Source: Vibrio sp. RE88 (lineage in GTDB: Bacteria > Pseudomonadota > Gammaproteobacteria > Enterobacterales > Vibrionaceae). From it: a stretch of DNA of 64,000 nt. The notes beneath the pieces are model-generated. The model was not told the origin of the DNA, ran no database searches, and saw only the letters and a program-made list of their open reading frames with translations. The stretch is taken from NCBI RefSeq assembly GCF_013113835.1, contig NZ_VTYQ01000007.1, positions 1-64,000 of the forward strand. Direction: 5' to 3'. Below, one piece after another: positions 40,933 through 48,512 of the stretch (the first letter of the stretch is position 1; each line of letters starts with the position of its first letter). The translations under genes were made by a program, and so were the position numbers.

Positions 40933-42137
40933 AATGCACGCTCTTCAATGATTTCGACGGCCAACGCTCGCGCCATTTTATCCAGCTCTAAGATGCTTTC
41001 CAAGCTATCACAAGCTGAATGATTATTGTTAGAGCAAACTTGCTCCACCACTCGCTCGTTGACAACAGCAATGTCAGTGAATTTGAGCTTGCGTGACAGG
41101 AAATGCTCGACCGCCACTTCGTTAGCCGCATTCAATGCAGTAGTCGCATGCTGCCCTTCATAACAAGCCTCAATGGCCAGTTTCAGACAAGGGTAACGTT
41201 TAAAGTCGGGCTCTAAGAAAGTCAATTCACCCACAGTGGTGAAGTCCAAAGGCTTAACGCCTGCAGACACACGCTCTGGATAAGACAGTGTTAGCGCAAT
41301 CGGTGTCGCCATATCGGGCTCACCCATTTGAGCCAGCACCGAACCATCCTTGTATTGAACCATTGAATGAATGACGGATTGAGGATGAATCAAAACTTTG
41401 AGCTGCTCTCGGCATGTGTTAAACAGCCATTTAGCTTCAATGTATTCCAAACCTTTGTTCATCATGGTGGCAGAGTCGACCGAAATTTTTGGTCCCATCG
41501 ACCAGTTTGGATGGGCAATGGCTTGCTCAGGTGTGACAGCTGGCAACGTACTGATATCGCTGTAACGGAAAGGACCACCGGAACCAGTCAACAAAATATG
41601 TTGGATGCCGTGCTCACTTAAATCACAACCACCAAGGTTGGTCTGAATCGACTCTGGCAAACATTGGAATATCGCATTGTGTTCACTATCTACAGGCATC
41701 AGTTCAGCACCGTGGGCTTTCACCGCGTCGATAAATAGCTGCCCTGACATGACCAAAGCTTCTTTGTTAGCCAGTAAGATACGCTTGCCTGCTTTAACTG
41801 CCGCCATTGTCGGTAGCAAACCTGCCGCGCCAACAATCGCCGCCATCACGGTATCAACTTCCTCAAATGAAGAAACATGACACATGGCTTCTTGACCCGC
41901 TAACACTTGCGTTGAAATTTTGAGTTCTTGCAACTGTGTTTTCAGTGTCATCGCGGCACTATCGCTGGCCATCACTGCATATTTAGGCTGCCATTTCTGA
42001 CAAAGTTGGCGCATTTTATCGACATTATTACCCGCAGCTAGGGCCACAATCGAGAAGTGCTGAGGATTCTGTTCAATAACTTTAAACGTGCTGTCACCTA
42101 TCGAACCGGTTGCACCTAAAATTGTCAGCTTACGCAT
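40929..42137 (-). CDS. dxr: 1-deoxy-D-xylulose-5-phosphate reductoisomerase
   Basis: A 402-residue NADPH-dependent enzyme of the MEP isoprenoid pathway, the fosmidomycin target. The N-terminal Rossmann motif is [15 protein letters not shown]. The metal and substrate site is in [14 protein letters not shown], with SGGPFR and [21 protein letters not shown] (flexible loop). It supplies isoprenoids used by UppS two genes upstream in the operon. Confidence 0.97.
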   Translation of the reverse strand: MRKLTILGATGSIGDSTFKVIEQNPQHFSIVALAAGNNVDKMRQLCQKWQPKYAVMASDSAAMTLKTQLQELKISTQVLAGQEAMCHVSSFEEVDTVMAAIVGAAGLLPTMAAVKAGKRILLANKEALVMSGQLFIDAVKAHGAELMPVDSEHNAIFQCLPESIQTNLGGCDLSEHGIQHILLTGSGGPFRYSDISTLPAVTPEQAIAHPNWSMGPKISVDSATMMNKGLEYIEAKWLFNTCREQLKVLIHPQSVIHSMVQYKDGSVLAQMGEPDMATPIALTLSYPERVSAGVKPLDFTTVGELTFLEPDFKRYPCLKLAIEACYEGQHATTALNAANEVAVEHFLSRKLKFTDIAVVNERVVEQVCSNNNHSACDSLESILELDKMARALAVEIIEERAL

Positions 42138-42162
42138 AGCTAGAAACCAATGAGAGTATAAC

Positions 42163-42180
42163 GGCAGGCTCTAGCCTGCC
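42163..42180. repeat. Hairpin in the cdsA-dxr gap
   Basis: A perfect 8-bp inverted repeat, GGCAGGCT CT AGCCTGCC, without a T-run on the minus strand. It is probably an RNA stability or processing element. Confidence 0.55.
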
Positions 42181-42187
42181 TTATAAA

Positions 42188-43030
42188 TTAGAATATGAAG
42201 TATAGAAGAGCAAAGACCGGAAACGCAGCTGTCAGACTGTCAATTCGGTCCAGTACACCGCCGTGGCCTGGAATGATGTTGCTGCTATCTTTGATACCAG
42301 ACACACGCTTGAACATGCTTTCAACTAAATCTCCCAGAACAGATATCACTACGGTTACTAGCGTAATCATCACCATTGCCACGGGGCTGCTGAACTCAAT
42401 TTCAAACCAATTCGCCGTTGCCCAACCAACAGCAATCGCAGTAACAATGCCACCAATCAAACCTTCAATTGTTTTATTCGGGCTGACATGAGGGGCCATT
42501 TTTCGCTTACCAAAGCTCTTTCCGGCAAAGTAGGCACCGCTGTCTGCTGCCCAAACAATAAAACATACAAACAGAACAAGTTTAGCCCCGTGATAGGTAT
42601 CTTGATTGATGCCTTCCGCTCTAAGCAATAAGACACTCCAGAAAAAGGGGAGCAAGGTCAAAATACCAAACAGGTGACGAAGCACGTTGGAGTGCTGCCA
42701 GAATTTGGCTGAGTTAGGGTAAGTGATGGCTAAACTGCTGGAAGCCAACCACCAGACGCCCCCCGCCAGCAGTACTGCTAAATGGCCTTCAGTCACCGCG
42801 TTTAAGCTCAGAGCATCAAAAGGAAGCAGGGTCAGTGTTGCAACACTGACTAAAAGACCGGGGATTAACGCGGTAAGACGTGTTTTATAATCAACAAACT
42901 GAGTCCATTCCCAATACCCAATCACTGTCACGGCTGCAATCGCGAGCATGAATAAGGGAAGCGATAGCTCAAAAATGCCGAGTATCACTAATGGAGCAAG
43001 GATAAGCGCGGTTATAATTCTTTGTTTCAA
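42188..43030 (-). CDS. cdsA: Phosphatidate cytidylyltransferase
   Basis: A 280-residue polytopic inner-membrane enzyme that makes CDP-diacylglycerol from phosphatidate and CTP for phospholipid synthesis. About seven hydrophobic helices are visible. The C-terminal signature SGIKDSSNIIPGHGGVLDRIDSL is intact, as is DSGAYFAGKSFGKRKMAPHVSPNKT. It begins 11 bp after uppS, as in other gammaproteobacteria. PgpA at 51.8 kb works later in the same lipid branch. Confidence 0.96.
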   Translation of the reverse strand: MKQRIITALILAPLVILGIFELSLPLFMLAIAAVTVIGYWEWTQFVDYKTRLTALIPGLLVSVATLTLLPFDALSLNAVTEGHLAVLLAGGVWWLASSSLAITYPNSAKFWQHSNVLRHLFGILTLLPFFWSVLLLRAEGINQDTYHGAKLVLFVCFIVWAADSGAYFAGKSFGKRKMAPHVSPNKTIEGLIGGIVTAIAVGWATANWFEIEFSSPVAMVMITLVTVVISVLGDLVESMFKRVSGIKDSSNIIPGHGGVLDRIDSLTAAFPVFALLYFIF

Positions 43031-43041
43031 ACTTGATTCCT

Positions 43042-43797
43042 TTAATCGCTTTCCATCAATGCCTTGATTTGTTCACCGGTACAACCGAATCGTCTCTCTC
43101 GATTAACAAACCAAGTCACTGCTTCAATCAAGCTGTTTTCATCGAACTCTGGCCAGTAAATTGGCGTAAAATACATCTCAGCGTAAGCCATTTGCCACAG
43201 CATAAAGTTACTGATTCGGCATTCACCACTGGTTCGAATCAGCAAATCAACTTCAGGTAAATCTGACATTGTCAGGTGTTGTGTGATTAGCGCTTCATCA
43301 ATCTCATCAGCACTGAGCTCACCTTTTGATACCTTTTCTGCGATGACTTTAGTTGCTTCAACAATATCCCACTTGCCACCGTAGTTGGCCGCAATATTGA
43401 TGACCATCCCGCTGTTATCCGCCGTTAATGCTTCAGCCTGGGCAATTTTCTTTTGCAAACGCTCATTGAATCGACTTGTGTCACCAATCACACGCAAACG
43501 TAGGTTGTTTTTGTGCAGTTTTTTTACTTCTGTCGACAAAACTGTAATAAACAGCTCCATCAAAACACCCACTTCTTCTTCTGGGCGACGCCAATTTTCA
43601 CTACTGAAAGCAAACAAAGTAATGGCTTTAATGCCTAGCTTGGCAGAGGTAGAAATCGCTTTTCTAACGGCTGCAACACCATTTTTATGGCCAAATACAC
43701 GCGGTTTGCCTTGCGCTTTCGCCCAGCGGCCATTGCCGTCCATGATGATTGCAATATGTTTAGGAAGTGATTCTGGTGAGAGTTGAGAGTTTTGCAT
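43042..43797 (-). CDS. uppS: Undecaprenyl diphosphate synthase
   Basis: A 251-residue cis-prenyltransferase that extends farnesyl diphosphate to the C55 lipid carrier for cell-wall and O-antigen precursors. The catalytic Asp and pyrophosphate-binding loop lie in [26 protein letters not shown]. Other motifs are [12 protein letters not shown] and [27 protein letters not shown]. It lies after the frr terminator, so it may have its own promoter or depend on readthrough. Confidence 0.97.
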   Translation of the reverse strand: MQNSQLSPESLPKHIAIIMDGNGRWAKAQGKPRVFGHKNGVAAVRKAISTSAKLGIKAITLFAFSSENWRRPEEEVGVLMELFITVLSTEVKKLHKNNLRLRVIGDTSRFNERLQKKIAQAEALTADNSGMVINIAANYGGKWDIVEATKVIAEKVSKGELSADEIDEALITQHLTMSDLPEVDLLIRTSGECRISNFMLWQMAYAEMYFTPIYWPEFDENSLIEAVTWFVNRERRFGCTGEQIKALMESD

Positions 43798-43837
43798 ACA
43801 AGGATTTATGATTACCAGCAGGGGACAAAGAGTAGCA

Positions 43838-43868
43838 TAAAAAAACGCTGTGCTGCGAGCACAGCGTT
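43838..43868 (-). terminator. Terminator after frr, inside the superoperon
   Basis: Minus strand: AACGCTGTGCT CGC AGCACAGCGTT then TTTTT, 26 nt past the frr stop and 41 nt before uppS. Confidence 0.93.
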
Positions 43869-43893
43869 CTCTGTATCCAGAGTCTAGATGGAA

Positions 43894-44451
43894 TTAAACT
43901 TCCATCAACTCTTTTTCTTTTGCCGCTAATACTTCATCGACTTGCTTAACAGCTGCATCAGTGATTTTCTGGATCTCGTCCTGACCTTTACGATCTTCAT
44001 CTTCAGAGATTTCCTTATCTTTCAGTAGCGCTTTTAGTTCACCGTTCGCATCACGACGGATATTACGGATAGCCACACGACCACCTTCAGCTTCGCCACG
44101 AACGATTTTCACGAGATCTTTACGACGCTCTTCGGTTAACGGTGGAAGTGGAACGCGGATGATAGTACCTGCAGACATAGGGTTTAGGCCTAGGTCAGAC
44201 ATCATGATCGCTTTCTCAACTTTTGGCGTTAGCTCTTTATCGAATACTGTGATTGCTAGTGTACGAGCATCTTCTGCTACTACGTTTGCTACCTGGTTTA
44301 GAGGAGTCGGCGCACCGTAGTACTCTACCGAGATACCAGAAAGTAGGCTTGGATGAGCACGACCTGTACGTACTTTAGAAAGGTTGTTCTTTAGCGCTTC
44401 TACGCTTTTTTCCATGCGCTCTTGAGCGTCTTGTTTGATTTCGTTAATCAC
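43894..44451 (-). CDS. frr: Ribosome-recycling factor
   Basis: A 185-residue RRF that, with EF-G, splits the post-termination ribosome. The family pattern is complete: [59 protein letters not shown] and [15 protein letters not shown]. The length equals E. coli (185). It lies 101 bp after pyrH, with two small hairpins in the gap. Confidence 0.97.
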   Translation of the reverse strand: MINEIKQDAQERMEKSVEALKNNLSKVRTGRAHPSLLSGISVEYYGAPTPLNQVANVVAEDARTLAITVFDKELTPKVEKAIMMSDLGLNPMSAGTIIRVPLPPLTEERRKDLVKIVRGEAEGGRVAIRNIRRDANGELKALLKDKEISEDEDRKGQDEIQKITDAAVKQVDEVLAAKEKELMEV

Positions 44452-44516
44452 AATATCACCTTAATGTGTAATTCTTTTTAGAAGAAAGCCTAATCAGGAT
44501 TCTTCAAAAGGCAATG

Positions 44517-44543
44517 CCGCAGCATGAATTAGTCACGCTGCGG
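44517..44543 (-). other. Hairpin between pyrH and frr
   Basis: Minus strand: CCGCAGCGTGA CTAAT TCATGCTGCGG, 11 bp with one G-U. Only a weak, displaced T-stretch follows, so it is not a strong terminator. Confidence 0.5.
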
Positions 44544-44552
44544 TTGAATGAA

Positions 44553-45284
44553 TTATTCAGCAGTGCTAATCAGAGTGCCTTCTGCTTCACCCATTACCAC
44601 GCGACGTAGTGCGCCTGGTTTGTTCATATTGAATACGCGGATTGGCATTTTATGGTCACGAGCCAGTGTAAATGCTGCTAAATCCATCACTTTTAGTTCT
44701 TTATCAAGAACTTCTGCGTAGCTCAGGTTATCATACAGCTCTGCGTCAGGGTTGGCTACTGGGTCAGCCGTAAATACACCATCAACTTTTGTCGCTTTTA
44801 GAACTACGTCAGCTTCAATCTCAATTCCGCGTAGACATGCAGCAGAATCTGTTGTGAAGAATGGGTTACCTGTACCTGCTGAGAAGATAACAACACGGCC
44901 TTGGCGCAACTCGCGGATTGCGTCTGCCCAGTTGTAATCGTCACACACACCTTTTAGTGGGATTGCAGACATAACACGAGCATTGACGTATGCACGGTGC
45001 AAAGCGTCACGCATCGCCAAACCGTTCATTACTGTTGCTAACATACCCATGTGGTCACCAACAACACGGTTCATACCCGCTTCAGCAAGACCAGCACCAC
45101 GGAACAAGTTACCACCACCGATAACCACACCGACCTGAACACCCAGTTCAACCAGTTCTTTTACTTCTTGAGCCATACGATCCAAGATCGCAGGATCAAT
45201 ACCAAAACCTTCTTCGCCTTGAAGTGCTTCACCACTCAGTTTTAACAGAATACGTTGATACGCTGGTTTAGGGTTCGTAGTCAT
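44553..45284 (-). CDS. pyrH: Uridylate kinase (UMP kinase)
   Basis: A 243-residue hexameric UMP kinase of the amino-acid-kinase fold, making UDP in the cytoplasm; bacterial enzymes are GTP-activated and UTP-inhibited. The motifs [77 protein letters not shown] and [13 protein letters not shown] are all present. It stands alone between the tsf terminator and the frr gap, so it probably has its own promoter in the 181-bp upstream gap. Confidence 0.97.
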   Translation of the reverse strand: MTTNPKPAYQRILLKLSGEALQGEEGFGIDPAILDRMAQEVKELVELGVQVGVVIGGGNLFRGAGLAEAGMNRVVGDHMGMLATVMNGLAMRDALHRAYVNARVMSAIPLKGVCDDYNWADAIRELRQGRVVIFSAGTGNPFFTTDSAACLRGIEIEADVVLKATKVDGVFTADPVANPDAELYDNLSYAEVLDKELKVMDLAAFTLARDHKMPIRVFNMNKPGALRRVVMGEAEGTLISTAE

Positions 45285-45413
45285 GGAGTTTACCTTCCAA
45301 AAGAGAGTTGTTGTTGATTAACAGTCATGGATGGACAAGAGATGCATTTTCTATTCTGAAAAACGCTGAGTTCTTGCCCATTCATCACGGTTAATCGTTT
45401 AGACGCCAGTCGT

Positions 45414-45444
45414 AAAAAGACCGCAGCCTTGGCTACGGTCTAAA
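45414..45444 (-). terminator. Terminator of rpsB-tsf
   Basis: Minus strand: AGACCGTAGCC AAG GCTGCGGTCT then TTTTACG, 22 nt past the tsf stop. Confidence 0.9.
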
Positions 45445-45465
45445 CTTTATGCGCTTCTCTAAGGA

Positions 45466-46308
45466 TTAACCTTTTTGAGCAGCTGCTACTTCGTCAGCGA
45501 AGCTCATTTCTTCGCCTTTATCGATACCTTCACCTACTTCTAGGCGAACGAATGTAGCTACTGAAGCACCGCGCTCTTTCAGGATTTCGCCTACAGACTT
45601 CTTAGGTTCCATAACGAAAGCTTGACCAGTCAGAGAGATTTCGCCTGTGAATTTCTTCATGCGGCCAACAACCATTTTCTCTGCGATTTCAGCTGGTTTA
45701 CCTTCGTTCATAGCGATTTCTACTTGAACAGCTTTCTCTTTTTCTACTACGTCAGCAGGTACGTCTTCTGGGTTTACGTACTCTGGACGAGAAGCAGCTA
45801 CGTGCATTGCAACGTGCTTAAGAGTTTCAGCGTCGCCTTCACCAGCAACAACTACACCGATTTTCTCACCGTGACGGTAAGAAGCGATTGCAGCACCTTC
45901 AACGTACTGAACGCGACGGATGTTGATGTTTTCGCCGATCTTAGCAACAAGAGCAACACGCTCTTCTTCGAATTTAGCTACTAGCTCTTCAACAGAAGCT
46001 TTAGATGCTAGAGCGTCTGCTGCAACTTTCTCTGCGAATGCAGTGAAGTTAGCATCTTTAGCAACGAAGTCAGTTTGGCAGTTAACTTCAAGAAGAACTG
46101 ATACACCGTTGTCTTCTTTGATGATGATTGCACCTTCAGCCGCAACGTTACCTGCTTTCTTAGCAGCTTTCGCAGCACCTGATTTACGCATGTTTTCGAT
46201 TGCTAGTTCAACGTCGCCGTTAGTTTCAACTAGCGCTTTCTTACATTCCATCATGCCTGCGCCAGTACGGTCGCGCAGTTCTTTAACTAGAGCAGCAGTA
46301 ACAGCCAT
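45466..46308 (-). CDS. tsf: Elongation factor Ts
   Basis: A 280-residue guanine-nucleotide exchange factor for EF-Tu. The N-terminal UBA-like module reads [37 protein letters not shown]. The EF-Tu contact [10 protein letters not shown] is present, as is the core dimerisation region. The C-terminal module with [22 protein letters not shown] completes it. It follows rpsB behind a strong attenuator-like terminator, which lowers tsf output relative to S2 in E. coli. Confidence 0.98.
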   Translation of the reverse strand: MAVTAALVKELRDRTGAGMMECKKALVETNGDVELAIENMRKSGAAKAAKKAGNVAAEGAIIIKEDNGVSVLLEVNCQTDFVAKDANFTAFAEKVAADALASKASVEELVAKFEEERVALVAKIGENINIRRVQYVEGAAIASYRHGEKIGVVVAGEGDAETLKHVAMHVAASRPEYVNPEDVPADVVEKEKAVQVEIAMNEGKPAEIAEKMVVGRMKKFTGEISLTGQAFVMEPKKSVGEILKERGASVATFVRLEVGEGIDKGEEMSFADEVAAAQKG

Positions 46309-46346
46309 TCTCTATTCCTCAGTTTAAATCTGGATTTGGTAAAAAA

Positions 46347-46371
46347 CAGGGGCCTACATTTTCGGCCCCTG
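46347..46371 (-). terminator. Attenuator/terminator between rpsB and tsf
   Basis: Minus strand: CAGGGGCC GAAAATGTA GGCCCCTG followed by TTTTTT. A partial terminator at this place is known in E. coli. Confidence 0.9.
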
Positions 46372-46440
46372 CTGATAACTATAACTTAGTTTATGCGACA
46401 ACTAGATTTCACATAGACCAAGTGTGACGCGGAGCCGCTA

Positions 46441-47169
46441 TTATTCAGCTTCTACGAAACCGTCTTTTTCAGCAGCTACAGCAACATCTTTGTTACGACC
46501 TTCAGTTACTGCAGAAGCAGCAGCGTTTAGGTATAGCTGTACCGCACGGATTGCGTCATCGTTACCAGGGATAACGAAGTCAACGCCATCTGGGTTAGAG
46601 TTAGTATCAACTACAGCGTAAACTGGGATACCTAGGTTGTTTGCTTCTTTAACTGCGATGTGCTCGTGATCAGCGTCGATTACGAATAGAGCGTCTGGTA
46701 GGCCGCCCATATCTTTGATACCACCAAGAGATTTCTCTAGCTTCTCCATTTCGCGAGTACGCATTAGAGCTTCTTTCTTAGTTAGCTTGTCAAAAGTACC
46801 GTCTTGAGACTGTGCTTCTAGGTCTTTTAGACGCTTGATAGACTGACGAACAGTTTTGTAGTTTGTTAGCATACCGCCTAACCAGCGGTTGTTAACGTAG
46901 AACTGGTTGCTTGCAATAGCAGCTTCTTTAACAGCTTCAGATGCAGCGCGCTTAGTACCTACGAATAGAACTTTACCTTTCTTTTCGCCAACTTTAGCTA
47001 GCTCAGCTAGAGCGTCGTTGAACATTGGTACAGTTTTTTCTAGGTTGATGATATGAACTTTGTTACGAGCACCAAAGATGAATGGCTTCATTTTTGGGTT
47101 CCAGTAACGAGTCTGGTGACCGAAGTGAACACCAGCTTTAAGCATATCGCGCATTGATACAGTTGCCAT
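46441..47169 (-). CDS. rpsB: 30S ribosomal protein S2
   Basis: A 242-residue S2. It begins [27 protein letters not shown] and carries [31 protein letters not shown], the coiled-coil arm near residues 110-150, and [20 protein letters not shown]. The start at 47169 follows GAGGA; an in-frame start 11 codons upstream would fall inside the leader. It heads the rpsB-tsf unit with a long leader that probably binds S2. Confidence 0.98.
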   Translation of the reverse strand: MATVSMRDMLKAGVHFGHQTRYWNPKMKPFIFGARNKVHIINLEKTVPMFNDALAELAKVGEKKGKVLFVGTKRAASEAVKEAAIASNQFYVNNRWLGGMLTNYKTVRQSIKRLKDLEAQSQDGTFDKLTKKEALMRTREMEKLEKSLGGIKDMGGLPDALFVIDADHEHIAVKEANNLGIPVYAVVDTNSNPDGVDFVIPGNDDAIRAVQLYLNAAASAVTEGRNKDVAVAAEKDGFVEAE

Positions 47170-47349
47170 TTTAAAATCCTCTATGGGGTTAGGCCTCCAC
47201 ATCCCCCATAACTCCGACTAGGCTTCTGCCCAGCACCCCGGAATATGTGACGGAATGTGTGTGATTTAAAGATATAAGTTAATTGGAAGTCGTCAGCTTC
47301 GCCGCGAGGTTTCACCAAGCAGAGAGAACAGACCACATTTCCGGCGCGC
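47170..47349 (-). promoter_or_regulatory. rpsB leader, likely S2 autoregulatory region
   Basis: A 5' UTR of roughly 170 nt precedes rpsB. It contains complementary purine- and C-rich blocks (GGGGTGCTGGGCAGAAGCC; GGGGGATGTGGAGGCC) able to form several stems. In gammaproteobacteria the rpsB leader is conserved and mediates repression by free S2. The assignment here rests on position and length, not on an alignment. Confidence 0.55.
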
Positions 47350-47358
47350 TTTATACCA
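47341..47358 (-). promoter_or_regulatory. rpsB promoter with GC-rich discriminator
   Basis: Minus strand: extended -10 TGGTATAAA (47358-47350), followed at once by a GC-rich discriminator GCGCGCCGG. This combination is typical of stringently controlled ribosomal promoters. Confidence 0.75.
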
Positions 47359-47473
47359 TATTTTTGCCCTTAATGGCTAGTAAAAAACGATTATTCATTG
47401 CACAGGCTAGCTCTCTCATTGCCAGCTTGCGTATAGAGCTACATGAAGAATCATTCTCATTATGTACGGTTCC

Positions 47474-47482
47474 TGCTAGAAT
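47474..47482 (+). promoter_or_regulatory. Candidate map promoter (extended -10)
   Basis: TGCTAGAAT is an extended -10, with a -35-like TTCTCA (47454-47459) 17 nt upstream. It lies about 48 bp before the map start. Confidence 0.5.
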
Positions 47483-47530
47483 GCGCCCATTCGCACCATA
47501 GAGTGCCACTGAATGAAATAGAGAAAACCG

Positions 47531-48409
47531 ATGTCAATCAAGATCAAAACCGCTGAAGAAATCGAGCGCATGCGAATCGCAGGCGCACTGGCCGCTGAAA
47601 TCCTAGAAATGATCGAACCTCACATTAAAGAAGGGGTAACGACAGATGAGTTGAACCAAATTTGTCACGACTACGGGATCGAAAAAGGCGCTTACTCTGC
47701 CCCTCTTGATTACCACGGGTTCCCTAAATCCATTTGTACTTCAATCAACCACATTGTGTGTCACGGTATCCCAGCGTCAGAAGACGAAGTGGGTAGCAAT
47801 GGTCAGCCGAAACCTGCCGTTTTGAAAAACGGAGACATCATCAACGTTGATATTACTGTCATTGTTCCTAACGATGAAAATGCCGACCTCAGTGTGCGCC
47901 CGCAGGGTTATCATGGCGACACATCTAAGATGTTCTTCGTCGGTGATGTGTCTCCGGCTGATAAGCGCCTGTGTATGGTCACGCAAGAAGCACTGTATGT
48001 GGGAATGCGCAAGGTAAAACCAGGAGCAACTGTCGGTGACATTGGTACTGCGATTGAAAAGTACATTAAAGAAAACAACAAAAAGAACCCACGTAATAAG
48101 TTCTCTATTGTAAAAGACTTCTGTGGTCATGGTATCGGTAATGAGTTCCACGAAGAACCACAGATTGTCCATTACAAGAACAACGATCGCCGTGTTCTTC
48201 AAGAAGGCATGTGCTTTACTATCGAGCCGATGATTAACGCGGGCAAGTTTGGCGTCACAGTCGATGCTGAAGATGACTGGACTGTCTATACTGGTGACGG
48301 CAAGAAGTCAGCACAATACGAGCATACGTTGCTGGTCACCAAAACTGGCTGTGAAGTCATGACTCTACGCAGTGACGACACCATCCCTCGTATAATGAAC
48401 AACGTCTAA
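47531..48409 (+). CDS. map: Methionine aminopeptidase type I
   Basis: A 292-residue metalloprotease that removes the N-terminal Met from nascent proteins. The five metal ligands are visible: Asp in INVDITVI, Asp in HGDTSKMFF, His in CGHGIGNEFHEEPQ, Glu in FTIEPMI and Glu in AQYEHTLLV. It is about 28 residues longer than E. coli Map (264), with extra segments near EDEVGSNGQPKPAVLK and after YIKENNKKNPRNKF. It is divergent from rpsB, as in E. coli. Confidence 0.97.
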   Translation: MSIKIKTAEEIERMRIAGALAAEILEMIEPHIKEGVTTDELNQICHDYGIEKGAYSAPLDYHGFPKSICTSINHIVCHGIPASEDEVGSNGQPKPAVLKNGDIINVDITVIVPNDENADLSVRPQGYHGDTSKMFFVGDVSPADKRLCMVTQEALYVGMRKVKPGATVGDIGTAIEKYIKENNKKNPRNKFSIVKDFCGHGIGNEFHEEPQIVHYKNNDRRVLQEGMCFTIEPMINAGKFGVTVDAEDDWTVYTGDGKKSAQYEHTLLVTKTGCEVMTLRSDDTIPRIMNNV

Positions 48410-48427
48410 TCCGATTTTATTGATTTA

Positions 48428-48457
48428 ATATCCCCGTTTTACGGGGATATTTTTTTA
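48428..48457 (+). terminator. Terminator of map
   Basis: ATATCCCCGT TTT ACGGGGATAT then TTTTTTT, 18 nt after the stop. Confidence 0.93.
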
Positions 48458-48512
48458 TCAGCGCCATTTTGATAGATTGGTATCTAATGGATATTTAGCA
48501 CGGACTCGCGGT

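Noticed and set aside
47440..47465. Fur box upstream of map (ATCATTCTCATTAT)
   Set aside because: Only about half of the 19-bp consensus matches and symmetry is poor, unlike the clear site at 11251.
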